Shown here piece after piece: positions 55,445 through 64,000 of a stretch of DNA of 64,000 nucleotides (the first letter of the stretch is position 1; every line of letters begins with the position of its first letter). The DNA is from Psychrobacter celer (GTDB lineage: Bacteria > Pseudomonadota > Gammaproteobacteria > Pseudomonadales > Moraxellaceae). The translations under genes were made by a program, and so were the position numbers. The stretch lies in the NCBI RefSeq assembly GCF_016107555.1, contig NZ_JABASU010000004.1:1-64000 (forward strand), read 5' to 3'. The notes beneath the pieces were generated by a model. The model saw nothing but the letters and a program-made list of their open reading frames with translations. It was not told the origin of the DNA and made no database searches.

Positions 55445-57658
55445 ATGAGTAATAATAACAATAAAAGTAAAGCTGATATCAGCTCACAAGAAAGCTGGGC
55501 CAGTAATATTAGCGATTATATTTTGCTACGTCGTCAGCAAACGCATGTAGCCTATAGCAAGGCCGATGCAACGGCTAAGGACAGTAGTGCAAAAGTAGAC
55601 TCAGCATCAGATAACGGCTTATTTACCGCTCTATTTACTATGTTGGCTGCGCATTTAGAAGAGGGGCATACTGTACTAAGCATTCAGGAAACTGAGCATG
55701 AAGCGCCGCATAGTGGTCAGGTTGGTGGCGAGACAGTGACACTATATGAGTGGCAACAGCAGCTGTTAGAGATGCTAGCAATGCCGCTGATTGCCTTGAT
55801 TGACACTCAAATAGCGGTTCCATCAGAGGTTGATATTACGGCAGAGGCATCAATATTTGTGTTGCTGGAGAATTTGTTTGCTAAGCAAGACCAGCTATGG
55901 GCGCAGCTGGCACTTAGCAATCATGAAAAAGAGATGTTGGTTAACAGGCTTGATGCAGTAGCGGCACTCTACCAGTTATTGAAAAATAGTAACTTAACGT
56001 TTTTTGCTAAGTTAATCGATGAGCACACTTTGTTCGCTGACGTTAATGCAAACGCAAACCATAATGAAAATAAAAATAGCCTAAGTAAAAATAACCAACC
56101 TATCATTTATCAGCACATTAACAGCAAGGAGGATGATAACCAAAACGCAGCAATCACGTTTTGGTTACACCGAGCGTGGCAAGCGGAATTTAACTTAGCG
56201 GCACGCATCAATACTATTTTAGACCAACAAGTAACGCCGCTTAAGATAGCAATACCTGACAACCTTCACAAAAATCAGATAAAGGCGATTGATATCGCTA
56301 ATAAAAATGCCTTTAGTATCATTACAGGTGGCCCAGGCACGGGCAAGACTTACACCGTGGCGCAGCTGGTGATGGCATTGCAGCAAGCGACAGAGAGTAG
56401 GGGGGCGGCACATGAAAAAATCAAGTTTAGTACAGACAGTGCTAGCCTAGCGTTAGCCGCGCCAACGGGTAAAGCGGCACAGCGTATGCAAGAGTCTTTG
56501 CAAGCCGCGTTAGATGCCGCGAATGTCGAACTACAATTACAAGAAGCCAAAACCATTCATCGCTTGCTAGGTATCGGACGTACGGGCAGACCGCGTTATG
56601 ATGCCAATAATCCACTTGGCGAGGATATCATTATCGTCGATGAAGCATCGATGCTAGGGGTGGAGCTGGCAAATTACCTTGTCAGCGCAGTAAAGCCTGG
56701 GGCGCGACTGATATTGTTGGGTGATGCCAACCAGTTGGCTGCGGTAGATGCAGGGGCGGTATTGGCTGATTTATGCCGTATTCCGCGCTTGCAGGCGATT
56801 CATGCGGAGCTCACAGAAAGTCGCCGATTTACCGCTGACTCTGGTATTGGTAAACTTGCTTATCAAATAAATAAAATAGAAACGGACACGCAGGCTATTT
56901 GGCAGTTGTTAAAATATGATGAGGCGCTGAGCTTTGAGTATATAAACAATGTCAATAGCTTGCCAACTTCATCAGCTAATGATAACGCTATAATAAATAG
57001 CCTAAGCAATAGAGAAAAAATATCAAAAGCAACTAAACATTACAACTCATACTTAAATAAAATCAAAACTCTTCTGCAAAAACCAGTAGAAAAATCCATG
57101 CCAAAATCAGTCAAAACAACCATTACTTCACTAATGAACACCTTCAATCAGTTTCGAATATTAACTGCCGGTCACAATGGTGAATGGGGTGATCATTACA
57201 TCAATAACTATTTTACCCAGTGGCATCTTGCTGAGCTGAAGCTGCCTCTGGGTCAAAACACTTGGTTTCATGGCCGCCCTGTCATGATTCTACAAAACAA
57301 CTATGAGTTAGGGTTGTTTAATGGCGATATTGGTTTTTGTTTGCAGACTAGCGATGATCGTAGCCGTCTCGAGGTGTTTTTTGAAAATAAGGAGCAGGGG
57401 ATTGCTGTTAATTTGCTCAATGAAGAGGTCATCGCCACCGCTTATGCGATGACTATTCATAAATCCCAAGGATCAGAGTTTGATCATGTGCTCATTACTT
57501 TTGACAATAGTCACGCAAGGCTGCTGAGTAAAGAGCTGATTTACACCGCTGTGACACGTGCCAAAAAACAAGTGACCATATATAGTACAAAACACGCACT
57601 AGAAAAAGCCGTTCAAACGCCCACTGAGCGCCATACAGGGTTAGCCTTACAGTTTTAG
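55445..57658 (+). CDS. recD: Exodeoxyribonuclease V subunit alpha, RecD
   Basis: The 737-aa protein has an N-terminal RecD-specific region, then Walker A TGGPGTGKTYTV (~294), APTGKAAQRMQESL, IIIVDEASMLGVELA, LLGDANQLAAVDAGAVLADL, and the UvrD_C_2 end AMTIHKSQGSEFDHVLI with YTAVTRAKKQV. It is the 5'-3' helicase of RecBCD. A polar Asn/Lys-rich insertion (~515-565) separates the two helicase halves. ATG 55445 follows AGAAGAACACATC. The gene is third in the recC-recB-recD cluster, and a terminator closes the cluster at 57685. Confidence 0.95.
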   Translation: MSNNNNKSKADISSQESWASNISDYILLRRQQTHVAYSKADATAKDSSAKVDSASDNGLFTALFTMLAAHLEEGHTVLSIQETEHEAPHSGQVGGETVTLYEWQQQLLEMLAMPLIALIDTQIAVPSEVDITAEASIFVLLENLFAKQDQLWAQLALSNHEKEMLVNRLDAVAALYQLLKNSNLTFFAKLIDEHTLFADVNANANHNENKNSLSKNNQPIIYQHINSKEDDNQNAAITFWLHRAWQAEFNLAARINTILDQQVTPLKIAIPDNLHKNQIKAIDIANKNAFSIITGGPGTGKTYTVAQLVMALQQATESRGAAHEKIKFSTDSASLALAAPTGKAAQRMQESLQAALDAANVELQLQEAKTIHRLLGIGRTGRPRYDANNPLGEDIIIVDEASMLGVELANYLVSAVKPGARLILLGDANQLAAVDAGAVLADLCRIPRLQAIHAELTESRRFTADSGIGKLAYQINKIETDTQAIWQLLKYDEALSFEYINNVNSLPTSSANDNAIINSLSNREKISKATKHYNSYLNKIKTLLQKPVEKSMPKSVKTTITSLMNTFNQFRILTAGHNGEWGDHYINNYFTQWHLAELKLPLGQNTWFHGRPVMILQNNYELGLFNGDIGFCLQTSDDRSRLEVFFENKEQGIAVNLLNEEVIATAYAMTIHKSQGSEFDHVLITFDNSHARLLSKELIYTAVTRAKKQVTIYSTKHALEKAVQTPTERHTGLALQF

Positions 57659-57684
57659 AGTCACTACTAAACCTATAAGCAAAA

Positions 57685-57709
57685 AAAAGCATCCTAATCG
57701 GATGCTTTT
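57685..57709. terminator. Bidirectional terminator after recD
   Basis: AAAAGCATCC / GGATGCTTTT, 10-bp stem with loop TAATC, A tract before and T tract after, between convergent recD and the phosphoribosyltransferase gene. Confidence 0.88.
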
Positions 57710-57734
57710 AAAAATGCCCGCTTAAATAAAGCAC

Positions 57735-58295
57735 TTACGCTTCTTCTTTAATGGCATAAATACCTGGCAGATGACGTAGATAACCATGGAAATCCATGCC
57801 ACAGCCATAGACATAACGGTCTGCAACGTTGATACCGACAAAATCTACATCAAAGTCAGCAACTTTGCGATCATGTTCTTTATTTAGCAGCACGCAGCAT
57901 TCGATAGACAGCGGTTTTTCTTTACCAAGTTGTTCTACGACGGCTTTTAGGGTGATGCCTTCGTCAAAAATATCATCGATCAGCAGTACGTGCTCACCTT
58001 CGATACTGACATCAGGCTTAAATTTCCAGTCTAGCTCATTGGTACCTTCGTTATCACGGTAGCGTGAGGCATGGATATAATGCATACGATGATAAAAAGT
58101 CAAATGGGTCAGTAGTTGACCAGCTGGAATCAATCCGCCGTTCATCACGACCATGACGATAGGATTTAGGCCAGCGTAGTGCAGGTTGAGCTGAGCGGCC
58201 AGACGCTCATAAGCTGCGGCAACTTCGATACTGCTAATAAGGCACTCTGAGTTGCGTAGGGTTTTTTCGATTTCTTGGTTACTAATTTGGGTCAT
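57735..58295 (-). CDS. hpt: Hypoxanthine(-guanine) phosphoribosyltransferase
   Basis: The 186-aa protein shows the type I PRTase fold: the PRPP-binding motif VLLIDDIFDEGITLKAV (~104-120), a flexible-loop region with HASRYRDNEG (~76-85), and the MVVMNGGLIPAGQL loop (~49-62). It converts hypoxanthine or guanine with PRPP to IMP/GMP in purine salvage in the cytoplasm. Length fits the family. The C-terminal DRYVYGCGMDFHGYLRHLPGIY matches the base-binding end. It is monocistronic, convergent with recD. Substrate choice among hypoxanthine, guanine and xanthine is by similarity only. Confidence 0.87.
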   Translation of the reverse strand: MTQISNQEIEKTLRNSECLISSIEVAAAYERLAAQLNLHYAGLNPIVMVVMNGGLIPAGQLLTHLTFYHRMHYIHASRYRDNEGTNELDWKFKPDVSIEGEHVLLIDDIFDEGITLKAVVEQLGKEKPLSIECCVLLNKEHDRKVADFDVDFVGINVADRYVYGCGMDFHGYLRHLPGIYAIKEEA

Positions 58296-58381
58296 GGGTT
58301 GCGCCTTTGATAAAAGTGCCGCCTATTTTAGCAAATTTTACTAAATTTGCCCAACACTACAGCCTCAAAATATAATATTCG

Positions 58382-59050
58382 CTATTCTGGCTTTTTTACG
58401 ATAAAGGGGCGGTAATAATTGGCCAAACGGTTTAAGGAAGTATCTGGCAAATCGGGCAATAGCTTGTTTAATGCCATAGACATGCCTTTGTCGATGGCCG
58501 CTTTGGCAACGGGCACAGATTTGCGTTTGATCATGCCAAGCTTTAAGGTTTCAGCATAGCGGCTGACAAAGTGTGTCAACGTTTCCTCGTTCATGGTTTC
58601 AAGCGCGGTTTTAAAGGTTTTCATATCTGTATGCTCAGGCGTAATCGCTGCAAAGCCTTTGTCGACGGTCATGGCGTCTTTATCAGACAGCTGAAAACCA
58701 ATGCGCTTGATACCATCATTATCGATAAATGTCGCTCGATCTCTTAAAAAATGAAAGCTGGGTAGCACTTCTTCGTTGTTTTCTTTACCCAGTAGAATGT
58801 TTAATAGCGTGTCCGTCGCTTTTTCAACGGTGCCGACCACTTTGCGCATGGCTGCTTGACGCTCAGGGTTTGGAATGATATCCACTAAGCCGACGAGTAG
58901 GTTGTCAATCAGGTCACGCGCGGTTTGGTGAGTCAACGCGTCGCGATAAGGGTAGTAATCTACTAACTCATTTGATTCAACCACTTGCTCTGCTTCAGTA
59001 ATAAGCGCTTTTAATTTGTCTGAAGGAACGAATCCAAAATAATGTGCCAT
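58382..59050 (-). CDS. Unknown 222-aa protein
   Basis: This soluble, mainly helical protein starts MAHYFGFVPSDKLKALITEA, with no signal or TM segment. I recognise no domain. Conserved-looking segments are LIDNLLVGLVDIIPNPERQA and KAAIDKGMSMALNKLLPDLP. ATG 59050 follows AAGGAAGC, a good ribosome site. It sits between hpt and the cstA-like gene, transcribed with hpt but 86 bp away. Probably a Moraxellaceae-specific core gene; function not inferable. Confidence 0.72.
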   Translation of the reverse strand: MAHYFGFVPSDKLKALITEAEQVVESNELVDYYPYRDALTHQTARDLIDNLLVGLVDIIPNPERQAAMRKVVGTVEKATDTLLNILLGKENNEEVLPSFHFLRDRATFIDNDGIKRIGFQLSDKDAMTVDKGFAAITPEHTDMKTFKTALETMNEETLTHFVSRYAETLKLGMIKRKSVPVAKAAIDKGMSMALNKLLPDLPDTSLNRLANYYRPFIVKKPE

Positions 59051-59352
59051 TATGCTTCCTTTATTTGTTATTTTTCATGCCTTACGAACGTTACATTTAT
59101 CGTAAAATCGGTTACCATTTAACCAGAATTTTTGGCAAAGGCTCACCACAATATATGCTAATTAGCGATATGCCTGAATAGTAAAGTTCCAGATTTTACT
59201 GATGAATACTAGTCTCGCAAGATTCCGACGATTTATCCGATGACAGGTGAGAGGAGTCACTCACTGCACACTAATTTAGCATATTTTTCATATTTTGATT
59301 TAAAAAGCTTGAACTTATAAGACTACCTACTACCTGTCTAGGGAGAGATGAG
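59051..59352. other. Intergenic region upstream of CstA-like gene
   Basis: 302 bp between divergent genes, expected to hold promoters. GGGAGAGATGAG just before ATG 59353 is the ribosome site. No clear riboswitch or repeat is seen; GTGAGAGGAGTCACTCAC near 59247 is a small imperfect palindrome. Confidence 0.5.
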
Positions 59353-61035
59353 ATGAATAGTGCTATTGTACTTTTATTCGGTGTAGCTGCCATGCTTTGC
59401 GGCTACCTATTTTACTCAAAATTTATTGCCACTAAAATTTTGGCATTGGATAACAGCCGTCCCACGCCAGCACACACAATGAAAGATGGGGTGGATTATG
59501 TCCCCACAAATAAATATGTGCTATGGGGACATCATTTCACCTCAGTCGCTGGAGCGGCGCCGATCATTGGTCCTGCCATTGCCGTGATTTGGGGTTGGGT
59601 GCCTGCCATCATTTGGGTGGTGCTCGGTACTATTTTTATGGCGGGTGTGCATGATATGTCGGCCATTTGGGCAAGTATGCGCAATCGCGGTCAGTCGATT
59701 GGCTCTATTGCTGGTACAGTCATGGGGACCCGTGTCCGTAGCTTGATGATGGTGGTTATTTTCTTATTACTATTGATGGTCAATGCGGTGTTTGGTGTGG
59801 CTATCGCTAACATGATGATCAAAACGCCATCTGCTGTATTGCCTGTTTGGGGCGCATTGGTGGTGGCCTTTATCATCGGTCAGTGTATCTATCGCTACAA
59901 GATGAATCTGATTTGGGTCTCTATCATTGGCGTCACTGCTTTATACGGTCTGATCTATCTTGGCCCTATGTTCCCAATTGTGTTGCCTGAAACGGTCTTT
60001 GGCTTGCCTGATAATGCGGTTTGGATTCTCATTTTGTTTACTTATGCGGCAATTGCATCATTGTTGCCTGTTTGGATGCTGCTGCAACCGCGCGATTATA
60101 TCAATGGCTTGCAGTTGTTTGTTGGCTTGATTCTATTGTACGCCGCGATTTTCATTGGTACGCCAAATATTGTCGCGCCAGCAGTAAACACAGCGCTGCC
60201 AGCTGGCACACCATCACTCATGCCATTGTTGTTTGTGACCATTGCTTGCGGTGCAATCTCAGGATTTCACGGATTGGTGGCGACAGGGACGACCTCTAAG
60301 CAGATTGACAAAGAAGAAGACGCACGTTTTGTTGGTTACTTTGGGGCGCTGGGCGAAGGTATGCTAGCACTTGGCGCGATTTTGGCAGCCACGGCAGGTT
60401 TTGCGACCCTTGGAGACTGGCAAGCGGTTTATCAAAAATTTGGCGACGGCTCTATTGGCGCGTTTATTGATGGCGGTGCAACCATTCTAAACGCTGGTGT
60501 CGGTATCGATATCGTGCTATCACAGACGATGCTTACGGTAATGGCAGCATTGTTTGCTGGTACCACGATGGACACGGGTGTTCGTTTGCAACGTTATATT
60601 TTCCAAGAGTTTGGTGAGTTTTATAACTTGCCTGCATTGAACAAAGGCTTCGTTGCAACCCTGCTTGCCGTCGGTAGCTGTTTGCTATTGGCCTTTGGCG
60701 CTGGCGGTATCGATGGTGCTGGTGGTATGATTATTTGGCCATTATTTGGTACGACCAATCAGCTGATGGCAGCCCTAACCTTGATGATTGTTACGGTTAT
60801 TTTATTGCGTAAGGGCAAGCCAGTTTGGTACACCTTGGGGCCACTGACTTTCTTATTAGTTATGACTGTCTTTGCTCTATTAATTCAGCTAAAAACCTTC
60901 TTCACTGATGGCAATTGGCTGCTGATCATTATGGATATCATTATCTTGATAGCAACCATCTTAGTAACGTTTGAGAGTCTGTCTGTATTACGCAAAGAAT
61001 GGTCGATACACAAAGGCAAAAGCGGTGACATTTAA
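59353..61035 (+). CDS. CstA-family carbon starvation / peptide-pyruvate-type permease
   Basis: The 560-aa membrane protein has about 14-15 hydrophobic helices. Family hallmarks are TNKYVLWGHHFTSVAGAAPI followed by GPAIAVIWGWVPAIIWVVLG (~55-95), and FHGLVATGTTSKQIDKEEDA (~305-325), as in CstA and BtsT. The family imports peptides or pyruvate across the inner membrane. It is shorter than E. coli CstA (701 aa), like other compact family members. Start ATG 59353 has a strong ribosome site. A terminator follows, so the cory-CC-star gene may be separate. The substrate cannot be read from sequence. Confidence 0.88.
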   Translation: MNSAIVLLFGVAAMLCGYLFYSKFIATKILALDNSRPTPAHTMKDGVDYVPTNKYVLWGHHFTSVAGAAPIIGPAIAVIWGWVPAIIWVVLGTIFMAGVHDMSAIWASMRNRGQSIGSIAGTVMGTRVRSLMMVVIFLLLLMVNAVFGVAIANMMIKTPSAVLPVWGALVVAFIIGQCIYRYKMNLIWVSIIGVTALYGLIYLGPMFPIVLPETVFGLPDNAVWILILFTYAAIASLLPVWMLLQPRDYINGLQLFVGLILLYAAIFIGTPNIVAPAVNTALPAGTPSLMPLLFVTIACGAISGFHGLVATGTTSKQIDKEEDARFVGYFGALGEGMLALGAILAATAGFATLGDWQAVYQKFGDGSIGAFIDGGATILNAGVGIDIVLSQTMLTVMAALFAGTTMDTGVRLQRYIFQEFGEFYNLPALNKGFVATLLAVGSCLLLAFGAGGIDGAGGMIIWPLFGTTNQLMAALTLMIVTVILLRKGKPVWYTLGPLTFLLVMTVFALLIQLKTFFTDGNWLLIIMDIIILIATILVTFESLSVLRKEWSIHKGKSGDI

Positions 61036-61066
61036 ACGCTAAACCATATTAAATATTTATCAACTC

Positions 61067-61098
61067 AAAAACGCTAGCAGCAATTGCTGGCGTTTTTT
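61067..61098 (+). terminator. Rho-independent terminator after CstA-like gene
   Basis: AAAAACGCTAGCA pairs with TGCTGGCGTTTTT (one G-T pair), with a T6 tract on the 3' side, 32 bp past the stop codon. Confidence 0.85.
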
Positions 61099-61150
61099 GT
61101 ATCACATAGGCATGATAGGCAATAAGAAATAAGTAGGGTATAAGCGAATT

Positions 61151-61462
61151 ATGGAAAATAAAAACACATCAAATGATATAGAAAACGCCCAACCACCAGA
61201 GAGTACTCAACCATGGTGGCAACGATTTGTGGCAGGACTCAATGAGTTTTATCATGCACCTTATCGCCAAACGATGGCACGTGCCGCCCGTGATGAAGAA
61301 GATTTCTTTATGCTGCTGATGTTTGCTGAAAGCTTAGGCATTGATAATCCTGCCAGCTTTTATACCTTAGAGTTACAGCCGTTATTTTTAGAAAACTTTC
61401 ACGAATGGCACACGCGCATGGGTATGGATAGATGCCCATTTGACCATGTTGGCTGCTGCTAA
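61151..61462 (+). CDS. Cory-CC-star family small protein
   Basis: The 103-aa soluble protein has the core WWQRFVAGLNEFYHAPYRQT, then EDFFMLLMFAESLGIDNPAS, and ends FDHVGCC: two cysteines immediately before the stop, the defining mark of this family. Family knowledge places it next to ArsA-like ATPases, exactly as here (52 bp upstream). A terminal Cys pair suggests metal or thiol chemistry at a flexible tail, possibly handed to the ATPase partner. Biochemical role is not established as far as I know. It is probably cotranscribed with the ATPase gene. Confidence 0.85.
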   Translation: MENKNTSNDIENAQPPESTQPWWQRFVAGLNEFYHAPYRQTMARAARDEEDFFMLLMFAESLGIDNPASFYTLELQPLFLENFHEWHTRMGMDRCPFDHVGCC

Positions 61463-61514
61463 TCGTTTATTTATGATTGAAAAATAAAAATAATATAAGA
61501 AATGAGATAAAAAT

Positions 61515-62564
61515 ATGGCATTACATCCTCTACATACATTAGTAGAACAACTAAAAGCACAACCGATTATATTTATCGGCGGTAAGGGCGGTGTGGGAAA
61601 AACCACTACTGCCGCCGCACTTGCCAGTTATTACGCAAGCCAACAGCAAAAGACGCTGATTGTCTCAACCGATCCAGCACACAGCTTGGGCGACGTGTTG
61701 GATACACAGCTTAATAACACAAAAACAGCAATATCACCTTATTTAGATGCTATCGAGCTAAATCCTGACGTCATCGTCGATGCGCATTTTGCCCAAGTTG
61801 AGCATACCATCAGTGCTTATGCCAATCCCGATATGATGCCCAAAATTCGTGAGCACCTGCGTCTATCTAAGTCGGCACCCGGTGCACAAGAAGCCGCCAT
61901 GCTCGAGGCCATGTGTCAGCATCTCGTCTGCGCCGCAGATGCCAACTCTGATAAGAAATATGAACATATCATATTTGATACCGCGCCAACTGGTCATACA
62001 TTGCGTTTGTTGGTATTGCCTGAGATGATGGGCGCGTGGACAGATGGATTATTGGCACAGCAAAGGCGGCAAGCCAAATTGCGCTCGGTGGCGAACCATT
62101 TAGACAGTCACAATCAAACGCGTGGTAGTGGTGGTCAAAAAAACAGCGATCATGATGTGCAAAATCCATTTGCTGCAAAAAAATCTGATCGCTGGGAGCA
62201 AGCGGTAGCAGTACTAGAAAAACGCAAAGCACTGTTTCGTCAAGCAGGCCTACTGCTGCATGACCGTGGCCAAACGGCGATTGTCTTGGTAATGACCGCC
62301 GACGTGTTACCACTGGCTGAGACCAAACGCGCTGTCTCACAATTAGAGGACAGTAAACTGCCGCCAGCGGCGATAGTAGTCAATCAACTAATCAAACCAA
62401 CGCAGGCGGATGCGTTTTGGCAGCATCGCGCCGAGCGCCAGCAACAGCTACTGCAAGATATTGAAAGCAGTTTTCCCAATTATTCGCTATACCCAATCTA
62501 TTTGCAAAAAACAGACGTACGCGGTACAGATGCATTAAGTACCTTGCTAGAGGCTTCATGCTAG
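61515..62564 (+). CDS. ArsA/GET3-family ATPase
   Basis: The 349-aa protein has the deviant Walker A IFIGGKGGVGKTTTAAALAS (~17-36), switch I STDPAHSLGD (~51-60) and switch II FDTAPTGHTLRLL (~155-167), the signatures of ArsA/TRC40 ATPases. It is a single-copy domain (ArsA of arsenic pumps is duplicated), so a GET3-like dimer is likely. The insert around residues 190-225 (QTRGSGGQKNSDHDVQ) is variable. No arsenic genes are near; its only evident partner is the cory-CC-star gene. Role in membrane-protein or cofactor handling is inferred, not shown. Converges with the DUF3482 GTPase gene. Confidence 0.88.
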   Translation: MALHPLHTLVEQLKAQPIIFIGGKGGVGKTTTAAALASYYASQQQKTLIVSTDPAHSLGDVLDTQLNNTKTAISPYLDAIELNPDVIVDAHFAQVEHTISAYANPDMMPKIREHLRLSKSAPGAQEAAMLEAMCQHLVCAADANSDKKYEHIIFDTAPTGHTLRLLVLPEMMGAWTDGLLAQQRRQAKLRSVANHLDSHNQTRGSGGQKNSDHDVQNPFAAKKSDRWEQAVAVLEKRKALFRQAGLLLHDRGQTAIVLVMTADVLPLAETKRAVSQLEDSKLPPAAIVVNQLIKPTQADAFWQHRAERQQQLLQDIESSFPNYSLYPIYLQKTDVRGTDALSTLLEASC

Positions 62565-62568
62565 CTGA

Positions 62569-63999
62569 TCACTCAGACTCACGTGATTGTAATTTGCTCG
62601 CCAGCGACCACGCCATATCGGCACGTAATAGCTGAGCCTGCTCGGATTTACCGCTACTAAGCGATGACCACTGCGGTTTGCCGCGCGCTTTTTTGAGCTC
62701 GCTTGGTAGTTTGTGTGTCGGCCATGGTGTGACGGTATGGCCGTCGTCATCTAACGCTTGCTCTATATTGGGTTTTTCACCTTTATATAGCAATTGCGTG
62801 GCATCAGTTGCTGCATGACCACGATGGCGCAGGGCGGTGAGCAAGTCTATCGCGCGCGTGGCGAGTAAGGTTAGGGTGGCAGGGTCGATATATAAGCGCT
62901 TTACGCCAGTGATTTTATCAGCAATGCTACTGGTATTAGACAACAACCCACCTGCGATACCACCGATGGCAGCGCCCAATCCCAACGTCGTGCCAAGGGC
63001 TGCCGCATCAATACCCAAGCCTAATAGCGCACCTGCTGCCGCGCCCGATGTGGTGCGAATACCATAGCTTTTGAGCAGCTCAGGGTCAAAAGGATCTTGC
63101 TGGTACGCTTGTAATTCAAGTGGGGTGGCTGCTACCGCATTATCATAAAACTTATATAAATTGAGCAAATTGTGCTGCATCGCCCGTTCGCTTTGCCTCA
63201 CCGCTTCTTGCATTTGTGCAAGTATGGGCATTGGGTCATCATCTTCATTGATTTCATAAACGAAAGCGGCGACATTTAATAAAAAGTCGGCAATGATGAT
63301 ATTGGCTTCATCATACAGCTGCGCCCAGTTCTCTGTTCGACGTGTCATCAGTTGCTCAAGCATCTCTGAGTGCGTCAGCATGGTAGCCAAGTTTTGCCAT
63401 AGGCGCATCTCGTCTTCAAATTCAAAGGCGACGGAATCAAAGCGCGTCGATATATGCAGATTGCGTCTTGCCAGCATCGTTTGCCACTCATCGATATTGG
63501 CATCCTGACTGTCAGTAAAATTAAATACTGGCATCACTGGTATCGCCGCCCACGATAAAATAGCTAACTCGTCTTTGTATTTACCGAGTACCGGCTCACG
63601 CGCATCGACGACATAAATGGCCATATCGCTTGCCAGCAACTGCCGAATCACTTTGGCTTCTTGGCTATAGTCGTCACTGCCGCCACTGCTCGTTAGGGCA
63701 TCACCACCTTGGGCAATATCTGCGGCCAAAAACTGCTGCAAACGCTCAATACCATCACGGCGACTGGCCGTATTGTCTTCTAGCCAATCCATCAGCCCTG
63801 AAGCGTCCTCTAGGCCAGGGGTATCATATAGTATGACCAAGTCTTCACCGGTTTGGCTATCTGTGAGTTTGGCTTGCTCAACATGACGCGTGGTGGCCGC
63901 CTCATTTTTGACTTCACCAAAATAAACATCACGTAATAGTGTGCGCAGGATAGAGGTTTTACCTGTATTGGTATGGCCAACGACTGCCAGTTTCAGCGC
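62569..63999 (-). CDS. DUF3482-family GTPase, 5' end outside window
   Basis: The frame continues past 64000, so the N-terminus is cut; 477 codons are visible. G motifs: G1 VVGHTNTGKTS near 63970, G2 region NEAATTRHVE, G3 YDTPG (~63825), G4-like FNFTDSQD. The C-terminal DUF3482 part has a glycine-zipper membrane-like stretch (AAGALLGLGIDAAALGTTLG, then LGAAIGGIAGGLL). This is an Era/MnmE-like GTPase fused to DUF3482, probably membrane-associated; such genes commonly follow a DUF2868 gene, which could lie just outside. Its stop is 5 bp from the convergent ArsA-like stop. Function unknown. Confidence 0.87.
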   Translation of the reverse strand, partial: ALKLAVVGHTNTGKTSILRTLLRDVYFGEVKNEAATTRHVEQAKLTDSQTGEDLVILYDTPGLEDASGLMDWLEDNTASRRDGIERLQQFLAADIAQGGDALTSSGGSDDYSQEAKVIRQLLASDMAIYVVDAREPVLGKYKDELAILSWAAIPVMPVFNFTDSQDANIDEWQTMLARRNLHISTRFDSVAFEFEDEMRLWQNLATMLTHSEMLEQLMTRRTENWAQLYDEANIIIADFLLNVAAFVYEINEDDDPMPILAQMQEAVRQSERAMQHNLLNLYKFYDNAVAATPLELQAYQQDPFDPELLKSYGIRTTSGAAAGALLGLGIDAAALGTTLGLGAAIGGIAGGLLSNTSSIADKITGVKRLYIDPATLTLLATRAIDLLTALRHRGHAATDATQLLYKGEKPNIEQALDDDGHTVTPWPTHKLPSELKKARGKPQWSSLSSGKSEQAQLLRADMAWSLASKLQSRESE

Positions 64000-64000
64000 T

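Overview
The window looks like chromosome from a gammaproteobacterium of the Moraxellaceae, most probably Psychrobacter. The evidence is moderate-to-low GC content, a Lap/Bap-style giant RTX adhesin with its own type I exporter, very large RecB/RecC/RecD proteins in the order recC-recB-recD, and a CstA / cory-CC-star / ArsA-like / DUF3482-GTPase neighbourhood. The assignment rests on protein character alone; no database search was possible.

Layout. (1) 1-13.85 kb: the 3' part of a giant RTX adhesin gene (its 5' end lies outside the window), a convergent gene for a small single-pass membrane protein, then a TolC-like outer-membrane factor, a LapB-like ABC exporter and a LapC/HlyD adaptor, which together should secrete the adhesin. 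(2) 13.9-19.0 kb: an IS graveyard. It holds nested pieces of IS5-, IS3- and IS256-family elements, an IS3 copy broken by a small MITE, the decayed 3' end of a type I restriction gene (hsdR), and one apparently intact IS256-family element with a target duplication. (3) 19.0-27.8 kb: a small Cys-rich protein, an XRE regulator, a three-gene overlapping operon with tyrosine-recombinase signatures (193, about 770 and 1049 aa), and a lipoprotein gene flanked by two related GTGACA/TTGTCAC repeat regions and a perfect 24-bp hairpin. (4) 27.8-37.1 kb: a four-gene operon on the minus strand made of an SNF2-type helicase with a PLD-like N-terminus, a DUF4391 protein, a type III-like Mod methyltransferase and a type III-like Res helicase-nuclease. 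This is the strongest candidate for an unusual defence system. (5) 37.4-44.2 kb: a satellite-like module (DUF3631 ATPase, AlpA-like regulator, unknown 299-aa protein, P4-type integrase) ending in the 3' end of tRNA-Arg(CCT). Four TTAACAAC repeats lie between integrase and tRNA. An IS407-group element, itself hit by an IS3 copy, interrupts this module.

(6) 44.3-64 kb: core chromosome. It holds a ModA-like membrane-anchored protein, an unknown protein, recC-recB-recD, a hypoxanthine phosphoribosyltransferase gene, an unknown 222-aa protein, a CstA-family permease, cory-CC-star plus ArsA-like ATPase, and the 3' part of a DUF3482 GTPase gene that runs off the window.

Reading the parts together: 13.9-44.2 kb is a composite genomic island at tRNA-Arg whose right edge is clear and whose left edge appears eroded by IS activity next to the adhesin exporter operon. 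The island carries two independent recombinase systems and one intact plus one dead restriction system.
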